Positions 50,374-55,694 of a stretch of DNA of 55,694 nucleotides are shown in pieces. This DNA comes from Sulfotelmatobacter sp049792875 (GTDB lineage Bacteria; Acidobacteriota; Terriglobia; Terriglobales; Acidobacteriaceae). The position numbers and the translations under genes were made by a program. The stretch's first letter is position 1. Each line of letters opens with the position of its first letter. The stretch is from positions 1 to 55,694 of the forward strand of contig JBARBI010000342.1 in the NCBI GenBank assembly GCA_049792875.1, given 5' to 3'. The notes under the pieces were generated by a model. It worked only from the letters and a program-made list of their open reading frames with translations. It ran no database searches and was not told where the DNA came from.

Positions 50374-52086
50374 TCAACTCGCTTTTACCTGGGTGACCCG
50401 CCTTCCTCGAGCGTCGACCACATGCACCGCGCACGCCAGGCACGGATCAAATGAATGCACCGTGCGCAGAATCTCCACCGGCCGCTCCGGATCCGCAATC
50501 GGCGTCTTCATCAGCGCCGCCTCATAAGCCCCGCGCTGCCCCTTGGCATCCCGCGGTCCGGCATTCCAGGTCGTAGGCACCACGCACTGATAGTTCTGAA
50601 TCTTCTTGTCTTCGATGTGCACCCAGTGTCCCAGAGATCCGCGCGGCGCCTCATGGAACCCCCATCCCTGCGCCTCCTTCGGCCAGGTATCAGGGTCCCA
50701 CTTCTCCCCGTTATGAATTTGCAAGTCACCGTGTCCCAGCTTGTCGCCCAACTCCGCCACCCACTTGCTGACCTGCCCGGCCATCACTTTCGCTTCGACC
50801 GCCCGAGCCGCAATGCGTCCCAAAGTCGAGAACAGCGCCGTCGCTGGCGCATTCAATTTCGCCAGCACCGCATCCACCACGGGCTTCACATCCGGATGCC
50901 CCGACGCATACGCTACCAGCATCCGCGACAGCGGCCCCACCTCCATCGCATGATCCTGATACCTTGGCGCCTTCAGCCACGAGTACTTCTGATCCACCTC
51001 CAAATGTTCAAAGGGCGGCTTCGGCCCCGTATATTTCGGCTTGGTCTCACCCTGGTACGGATTCTTCGCGCCCTGATCGCCATCGCCGTACTCGTACCAC
51101 GAGTGCGTCACATACTCCGACACGTTCGCCGGGTCCACCGGATGCACCTTCGACAAATCGTGCCCGAAGATCGCCCCGCGCTGCAGGTAAAACCGCGCCG
51201 GATCCTTCACGCCCCCCTGAGGATAATCGCCATAGGAAAGGAAATTCCCCAACCCTTCCCCGTATCCGAACCAGTCCTTGTAGAAACTAGCCACCGCCAG
51301 CACATCCGGGACGTACACTTGATCAACGAATGCCTGCGCTTTACTCGCCAGTTCCGTCAGGAATGTAATCCGCTCCGGATTGATGGTCGCGCCCGGCTCA
51401 TTCGGATCCATCGACGTCGCCATCCCGCCCACCAGATACGTCTGCAAGTGCGGATTCTTCCCGCCCAGAACAGCGTGAATCCGGATGTAGTCCTTCTGAA
51501 ATTCCAGTGCTTCGATGTAGTGCGCCACCGCCAGTAAATTCGCCTCTGGCGGCAGGTGATACGCCGGATGCCCCCAATACCCGCTGCTAAACAAGCTGAG
51601 CTGCTTGCTCTCCACCAGCGCCTTTACCCGATCCTGAATCGCCTTGAAGTAGTTACGGCTCGACTTCGGCCACGGCGAAATCGACTCCGCCAGTTGTGAC
51701 GTCTTTCCCGGATCGGCCTTGAGCGCCAGCGTCACATCCACCCAGTCGAGCGCATGCAGGTGGTAGAAGTGGATCACGTGATCCTGCACGTATTGGCTGG
51801 CGCCAATGATGTTGCGGATCAGATCCGCATTCGCCGGCACCTCGATTCCCAGCGCATCCTCGACCGCCCGCACCGACGTCAGCGCATGCACAGTGGTGCA
51901 CACCCCGCAGATGCGCTGCGTCCAGATCCACGCCTCGCGCGGATCACGGCCCCGCAGGATCAGCTCGATCCCCCGAAACATCGTTCCTGAACTCCAGGCA
52001 TCGGTGACTGCACCGCCGTTCACCTCGGCTTCAATGCGCAGATGGCCTTCAATGCGAGTCACTGGATCGACTACGATGCGTGCCAT
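50374..52086 (-). CDS. hyaB: [NiFe]-hydrogenase large subunit
   Basis: The 570-residue product carries both nickel-binding CxxC motifs: RICGVC (Cys60, Cys63) and DPCLAC (Cys549, Cys552). After DPCLACAVH there is a 15-residue tail beginning VVDARG, to be cut after His555 by the maturation protease. RIEGH near the N-terminus and the YWGHPAY segment fit group 1 uptake enzymes. No selenocysteine or other change is seen at the active site. GGAGGAGC lies just upstream of the ATG. No hyp maturation genes are in the window, so they must lie elsewhere. Confidence 0.95.
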   Translation of the reverse strand: MARIVVDPVTRIEGHLRIEAEVNGGAVTDAWSSGTMFRGIELILRGRDPREAWIWTQRICGVCTTVHALTSVRAVEDALGIEVPANADLIRNIIGASQYVQDHVIHFYHLHALDWVDVTLALKADPGKTSQLAESISPWPKSSRNYFKAIQDRVKALVESKQLSLFSSGYWGHPAYHLPPEANLLAVAHYIEALEFQKDYIRIHAVLGGKNPHLQTYLVGGMATSMDPNEPGATINPERITFLTELASKAQAFVDQVYVPDVLAVASFYKDWFGYGEGLGNFLSYGDYPQGGVKDPARFYLQRGAIFGHDLSKVHPVDPANVSEYVTHSWYEYGDGDQGAKNPYQGETKPKYTGPKPPFEHLEVDQKYSWLKAPRYQDHAMEVGPLSRMLVAYASGHPDVKPVVDAVLAKLNAPATALFSTLGRIAARAVEAKVMAGQVSKWVAELGDKLGHGDLQIHNGEKWDPDTWPKEAQGWGFHEAPRGSLGHWVHIEDKKIQNYQCVVPTTWNAGPRDAKGQRGAYEAALMKTPIADPERPVEILRTVHSFDPCLACAVHVVDARGRRVTQVKAS

Positions 52087-52107
52087 ACGCTCCTCCTCTG
52101 CCTGCTC

Positions 52108-53199
52108 TTATGGTTTCTCGGGCCCGGGTGTGTTCCGCATGCGGTCTCGAACTGCGCTGGCGATTCCATGAACGACAGTCGCTCCCGCTACAGCCGCCGT
52201 GATCCCGATCCCGATCTTCCCGGCACTGACGTCTGCCCCGAATCCCGGAACGTTCGGCAACCGCTCGTAGAACGGAGACTTGGTCTCCCAGAAGTTGTAC
52301 CCGCCGCAGCCGACGCAGCCGTGCCCGGCCTTCACCGGCCAGCTCGTGCCGTCGTTGAATCGCACGGACGGGCAGTTGAACGTTGCTTCCGGGCCTTTGC
52401 ACCCCATCTTGTAGAGGCACCACCCCTTGCGATGGCCTTCGTCGCCCCATTCCTGTGTGTAGCGTCCGGCATCGTAATGCGCGCGCCGCTCGCATTGGTC
52501 GTGGATGACCCGCCCATAGGCAAACAGCGGACGGTTGTACTGATCCACCGCCGGCAGTTCGCCGAACGTCAGGTAATGCACGAGCACCGCAGCCGTGTTC
52601 GCGGGATTCTGCGGGCAGCCGCCCAGGTTGATGACCTTGGCCTCCGGCACCGCCTCCGAAATCCCTACTGCTCCCGTCGGATTCGGGGACGCCGCCACTA
52701 GCCCGCCATACCAAGCGCATGCTCCAGCCGCGATTGTCGCCGCTGCGTTCGTGCAAACTTCTTTCGCGATTGACAACGCGGTCTTGCCCGCAACTGTGCA
52801 GTAGACTCCATCGTCGGCCAGGGGAATAGACCCTTCGACCACCGCCAAGTACTTGCCCTTCTCCTCCTTCACCACGCGCTCGAGCGCCGCCTCAGCCTGA
52901 TGCCCGGCTCCCGCCATGATGATCTCGTGGTACTCCCACGAAAGAAGGTCCAGAACTACCTCCAGCACCGAGGGATGGCTCGACCGCAGGATCGCCTCGG
53001 AGTTCCCGGCGCAATCCTGGAACTGCAGCCACACCAGCACTGGCTTCTTAGTTTTTTCCAGAGCGGAAGCGACCTGTGCCACATAACGCGGGGGAAGGGC
53101 TAAGGTCGCTGTCATGGCAGCGCAGAACTTTATGAAGCGACGGCGGTTGACACCTTTCTGCAGCAGGGCCCCAAAAAACGACTCGTTCAGTGGGAGCAT
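52108..53199 (-). CDS. hyaA: [NiFe]-hydrogenase small subunit, Tat-exported
   Basis: The 363-residue product starts at ATG 53199 (AGGAAGGA upstream) and has a twin-arginine signal (RRRFIKF at residues 19-25) that exports the folded dimer. The distal cluster motif (HDQCERR, GWCLY, GCKGP) and medial cluster cysteines are present, as are two of the later proximal ligands (GACAWYGG, GGCPQNP). The first proximal motif reads FQDCAGNSE: Cys63 is present but the second cysteine of CxxC is Asn66. A C-terminal membrane helix (IGIGITAAVAGATVVHGIA) follows. It is first in the operon; a gene-free 440 bp lies upstream. Confidence 0.93.
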   Translation of the reverse strand: MLPLNESFFGALLQKGVNRRRFIKFCAAMTATLALPPRYVAQVASALEKTKKPVLVWLQFQDCAGNSEAILRSSHPSVLEVVLDLLSWEYHEIIMAGAGHQAEAALERVVKEEKGKYLAVVEGSIPLADDGVYCTVAGKTALSIAKEVCTNAAATIAAGACAWYGGLVAASPNPTGAVGISEAVPEAKVINLGGCPQNPANTAAVLVHYLTFGELPAVDQYNRPLFAYGRVIHDQCERRAHYDAGRYTQEWGDEGHRKGWCLYKMGCKGPEATFNCPSVRFNDGTSWPVKAGHGCVGCGGYNFWETKSPFYERLPNVPGFGADVSAGKIGIGITAAVAGATVVHGIASAVRDRMRNTPGPEKP

Positions 53200-53604
53200 A
53201 AGGTCATCCTTCCTGGGAGTAAGCCGGGCTCGCTCAACCTGGAGACGGTCCAGCACCCTTCCTCATGCACGGATTGCGCCTATGTACCATCACGGTGGGT
53301 GGAAGGATGTGACCAAGTTCACGGACGGCTGTGATCTTGCGCACAGGACCTAGTGTGCACTTGCTCCGATGGACAGATGTGGCCCAGGATTTTATTCAGG
53401 AACCAAGTCAGACTGCTCCACCCCGGACGCATGCCTCTCGAAGTCCAGACCGACTTCGCCCCAAAGTCTCCTATCCGCTCGTCGGTTCACTGGATCTCGA
53501 CGGGATAACACCAGGATCGCGCATATGCTGGCACGATTCCGGGCGGGTTGTCGTCAATGTGGGTTAGACTGGGAGCCCTCAGCGCTTTGTCTCGCCGTCC
53601 CGAA

Positions 53605-53643
53605 CGGGCTTCTGGGAATTGTCGCTGAGCTGAGAGAAGCCCG
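53605..53643. repeat. Perfect 9-bp inverted repeat abutting repeat R2
   Basis: CGGGCTTCT (53605-53613) and AGAAGCCCG (53635-53643) form a perfect stem with a 21-base loop. Its right arm overlaps the first bases of repeat R2. The rest of 53200-53604, upstream of the hydrogenase operon, shows no gene; the hydrogenase promoter should be here but I could not place it. Confidence 0.55.
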
Positions 53644-53804
53644 GCGATTTTGAGTTCCACAGTGGGTTCTGAACCGTTAGGAAAATTTTCTACTCTACTA
53701 TATTTCTCAACGGGTTACCAGACGGGCTGGTTGAACCGATTTGATCCAAGTTGACCCGTTCTGAACATGGAACTACTGCAGTTTTACTACAGTCCTTCTC
53801 CGCA
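53641..53804 (-). repeat. Attachment-arm-like repeat R2 (degenerate core, no tRNA body)
   Basis: In plus-strand order: CCGGCGATTTTGAG (compare CCGGTTTTGAAG at the tRNA break), GTGGGTTCTGAACCG, GGAAAATTTTCTACTCTA, CTCAACGGGTTACCAGA, CCCGTTCTGAACATGGAACT, ACTAC-TGCAGTTTT-ACTAC and TTCTCCGCA. All landmarks of R1 and R3 are present with substitutions. It ends 24 bp before the stop of the metallophosphoesterase gene, that is, directly downstream of it. Confidence 0.7.
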
Positions 53805-53828
53805 CCAAAGCGCCATCGCGGAAGGAAA

Positions 53829-55082
53829 TCAAGCATGAAAATCGGGGGCAGTGATCAACTTCCGTATCGACACCAGTCGTATCGCTCCCCTCTCGTCGAC
53901 CGTCCACTCCTCGCGCAACACACTTGTTCCGTCTAGATCGGCATATTCTGCCGATAGCCTTGGGCCAGCGAACATCAGATTTACGAATCCGTTGACTCCA
54001 TAACCATTCTTAGCGAGCCGATTGTCATAAAAAACAGGAACTGGATCGTGTGTCGGGCCTCCCCGATCGACCGGCATTCCGCCATGACCTATACAGCGTC
54101 CGAAAGACTGGAGCCCACAAGTCCCGTATAGGTCGTAGCCTGCTAAACGATGTTCGTGGCCCCAAAACCAGAGCACGGGCCGGCGGATACCAGCCTCCCA
54201 CAGTTGCTCTGCAGGTTTCTCGTACCGGTTCTGAAAGGCAGAGTAATTCTGATGGTGGGAAACGATAATGAGACCACGTTGGTCTTCAGCCGGCTTGACG
54301 ATGCTCGTCAACCAGCCAATCAATTCGTCGCTCAGCTTGCAATTACCGCCTATACCGGGAATGTCGTTAATTATCGGGATGTGCGAGAGGATTGGTACCC
54401 CTACAGAATTGTATCCAGTGTCGATCGCGATGATCCGCCAATATTGATTTTGGAGACAGAAGAAGCTGGTTTGCTGACCCAACATTTTCCCCTTTGCATC
54501 GCACAACCCTAACTCCGGAAGCCAGACATCGAAATATCCTCCACCGTTGGCATACATTTCGTGATTGCCGTTCAGTGCAAAACTTCCCACCGATCCGATG
54601 GGCCAAGTTACGGGATCATAGTTGTTGTTGGGATTCTTGATTCCGAGGCAGTTCTCGTTGACCGATTGGGGATCCCCTACATAGTAGACGTCCCCGATGT
54701 GGACGGTGAAGTGCGGCCTGAACTCTTTTATCCTGTTTGCTACAGATTCCGCTTCCCCAGTTCCGGTCCCCCAATCCCCAGCTATGCTGACCTTTACATC
54801 TTGCGTGCCTTGCTCATCGTATAGGTCATACACGGCATGTTTTGGGGATGCGGTAAAAGGAGGAAAATAGTGCTTTTTGTGAAGAACATACGCCAAGTAA
54901 TTCCGAACCCATTCCCACCAGACCGCAAAAGAAAACATTGATTCTGGAGGGTAGGTCGGCTGAGCAACTGCTTCGGCTGCCTTGTGCCACTGAGCAAGAG
55001 CCGCCGAGCGTTGATTTGAGTCCAGGTCTTTAACGGATCGCTTGGTCTGTCGCTTCATCGGCGGATTCGAATTGCTGGCCAT
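53829..55082 (-). CDS. Metallophosphoesterase (calcineurin-like) protein
   Basis: The 417-residue product has the metallophosphatase motifs in order: SIAGDWGTGTG near residue 98, VHIGDVYYVGD, ALNGNHEMY, IIVSHHQNYS and WFWGHEHRLAGYD, giving all expected metal ligands. An N-terminal region of about 90 residues is polar and Trp/Tyr-rich without a signal peptide, so it should be cytoplasmic. Its base composition is visibly lower in G+C than surrounding genes, suggesting transfer. It sits alone between repeats R2 (24 bp beyond its stop) and R3 (54 bp before its start). Substrate is unknown; a role in nucleotide or nucleic-acid cleavage is possible. Confidence 0.82.
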   Translation of the reverse strand: MASNSNPPMKRQTKRSVKDLDSNQRSAALAQWHKAAEAVAQPTYPPESMFSFAVWWEWVRNYLAYVLHKKHYFPPFTASPKHAVYDLYDEQGTQDVKVSIAGDWGTGTGEAESVANRIKEFRPHFTVHIGDVYYVGDPQSVNENCLGIKNPNNNYDPVTWPIGSVGSFALNGNHEMYANGGGYFDVWLPELGLCDAKGKMLGQQTSFFCLQNQYWRIIAIDTGYNSVGVPILSHIPIINDIPGIGGNCKLSDELIGWLTSIVKPAEDQRGLIIVSHHQNYSAFQNRYEKPAEQLWEAGIRRPVLWFWGHEHRLAGYDLYGTCGLQSFGRCIGHGGMPVDRGGPTHDPVPVFYDNRLAKNGYGVNGFVNLMFAGPRLSAEYADLDGTSVLREEWTVDERGAIRLVSIRKLITAPDFHA

Positions 55083-55136
55083 TTCATCATTCCAACTACA
55101 CTACACTTTTCATGACAGTCTGGGCATGGGTAAACG

Positions 55137-55290
55137 CTCCGGTTTTGAAGATCATCTAGTGTGTTCTGATCGGGCAGGAAAATTCTCTACTCTACAATTT
55201 TCGTCAACCGCTTACCAGAAATACGTTCCGACCCGTTCTGATCGATTGTGACCGGTTCTGAGCATAGAACTATCACGTTTTTATCACGAC
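55137..55290 (-). repeat. Attachment-arm-like repeat R3 (tRNA-Sec anticodon-loop core plus arm)
   Basis: In plus-strand order: CTCCGGTTTTGAAGATCATC (the tRNA-Sec loop/stem junction and following bases), TAGTGTGTTCTGATCGGG, GAAAATT-CTCTACTCTAC-AATTTTC (a perfect 7-bp hairpin here), TCAACCGCTTACCAGAA, GACCCGTTCTGATCG, GACCGGTTCTGAGCAT and TATCACGTTTTTATCAC. It keeps only the core of the tRNA, not its body. Confidence 0.75.
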
Positions 55291-55310
55291 ATGAATGGCG
55301 CGTTGGACAT

Positions 55311-55688
55311 TCAGAGAACGTTGATGCAGTCGGTACTGAAATCAACAAATGGAAATAGAACCAGAGTCATCAGCAACAGGTGTGGCGTGCTCCTTACACC
55401 TACCCACGCAACAGCCATCGACTTCGCCACGAGCAGGTACCTTTCGAAATGTAGAGGAATGCCGATCCAGGGCAGAATGGCGACGGCCAAGTGAGCGGTC
55501 AACCAATCGAGTTGTAAATTGATCTGCTGATAGACGGTGATGGCGATGGATACCTGAAAATCAGCAACACCCAGGCGATCAGCAGCAACAATCTTCAGTA
55601 ATGACGCGGGTTTTAAATGGCGGAAGCGAGTGGGGGTCGAACCCACCAGTGACAGGGTTGCCTGCCGCCCGCCGGTTTTGAAGATCAC
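55311..55688 (-). CDS. Possible small membrane protein starting inside a tRNA-Sec fragment
   Basis: The frame ends at 55311, 20 bp from repeat R3, like the other units in this array. Its last 90 residues are hydrophobic with likely membrane helices (LDWLTAHLAVAILPWIGIPLH, then PHLLLMTLVLFPFV). The only in-frame start seen is a GTG at 55688 inside the tRNA-Sec fragment, so the first 23 or so residues would be translated tRNA sequence. It may be a truncated gene brought next to the attachment site, or chance. No family is recognised. Confidence 0.35.
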   Translation of the reverse strand: MIFKTGGRQATLSLVGSTPTRFRHLKPASLLKIVAADRLGVADFQVSIAITVYQQINLQLDWLTAHLAVAILPWIGIPLHFERYLLVAKSMAVAWVGVRSTPHLLLMTLVLFPFVDFSTDCINVL

Positions 55689-55694
55689 CTAGTG
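55618..55694 (-). repeat. tRNA-Sec (selC) 3' fragment at window end (R4)
   Basis: The tRNA part is 55618-55683 and matches R1 with four differences over 77 bp including the following bases. It also starts at the anticodon loop (CTTCAAA), preceded by CACTAGGTGAT rather than a pairing stem strand, so it too is a fragment. Here the T stem GTGGG/CCCAC and the variable arm GGCAGG/CCTGTC pair fully, unlike R1. The bases beyond the break (ATCACCTAGTG) match the start of the R3 arm (ATCATCTAGTG), so the arm probably continues past the window. Confidence 0.8.

Noticed and set aside
53200..53604. Sigma54 promoter for the hydrogenase operon
   Set aside because: A TGGCAC sequence occurs near 53530 but the matching TTGC element and spacing are missing.
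48891..55290. Classical integron attC sites
   Set aside because: The core sites RYYYAAC/GTTRRRY are not present at the expected ends, and the hydrogenase unit is far larger than usual cassettes.

Overview
The window looks like chromosome of an acidobacterium of the Koribacter/Terriglobus-like type. This is inferred from gene content: a very large carboxypeptidase-regulatory-type TonB-dependent receptor next to a VWA-domain protein of the acidobacterial kind, a Ser/Thr kinase fused to TPR repeats, acidobacterial small secreted proteins, high G+C, and many short palindromic intergenic repeats. No rRNA genes, complete tRNA genes, CRISPR arrays, transposases or integrases were seen.

Layout. 0-5.4 kb: 3' end of a homoserine dehydrogenase, a class V aminotransferase, a small coiled-coil protein, a GAF/zinc-ribbon membrane protein and an RNase H-like protein. 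5.56-5.85 kb: a gene-free stretch with a good sigma70 promoter and strong hairpins, read as an unidentified structured RNA. 6-15 kb: a Tat-exported Gfo/Idh/MocA protein, an acetamidase/formamidase, a CGNR regulator divergent from an EamA exporter, an exported carbonic anhydrase and several small exported proteins. 15-19 kb: phoB-phoR-phoU on the minus strand. 19-28.5 kb: hydantoinase A, 2-oxoglutarate dehydrogenase E1, a secreted phosphoesterase, an arginase-family enzyme and an RND adaptor. 28.7-38.4 kb: RND pump, SET-domain methyltransferase, glycosyltransferase, SRAP protein, PilZ protein, DUF885 metallopeptidase-like protein and a LysR HTH-only gene. 38.6-48 kb: VWA protein and TonB receptor operon, a Spy/LTXXQ-like protein, two gene remnants and the kinase-TPR protein.

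The most unusual part is 48.8 kb to the window end. Two truncated copies of a selenocysteine tRNA gene (3' part only, broken in the anticodon loop) stand at 48825-48890 and 55618-55683. The non-tRNA sequence that follows the break in the first copy recurs, imperfectly, at 53641-53804 and 55137-55290. Between these repeats lie minus-strand units: a complete membrane-bound [NiFe]-hydrogenase operon (small subunit, large subunit, cytochrome b, maturation protease), a lower-G+C metallophosphoesterase and a small open frame. Each unit has the repeat directly downstream of its last stop codon (about 76, 24 and 20 bp), in one orientation. I read this as a cassette-like array of units accreted at a selC (tRNA-Sec) attachment site whose intact gene and recombinase would lie beyond the right edge. 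This is an inference.

A second theme is palindromic repeats. At least nine GCCCCA...TGGGGC elements sit mostly at gene 3' ends, often terminator-like. Other GC-rich palindromes lie in frame inside the homoserine dehydrogenase and hydantoinase A genes, adding extra amino acids at family-variable places.
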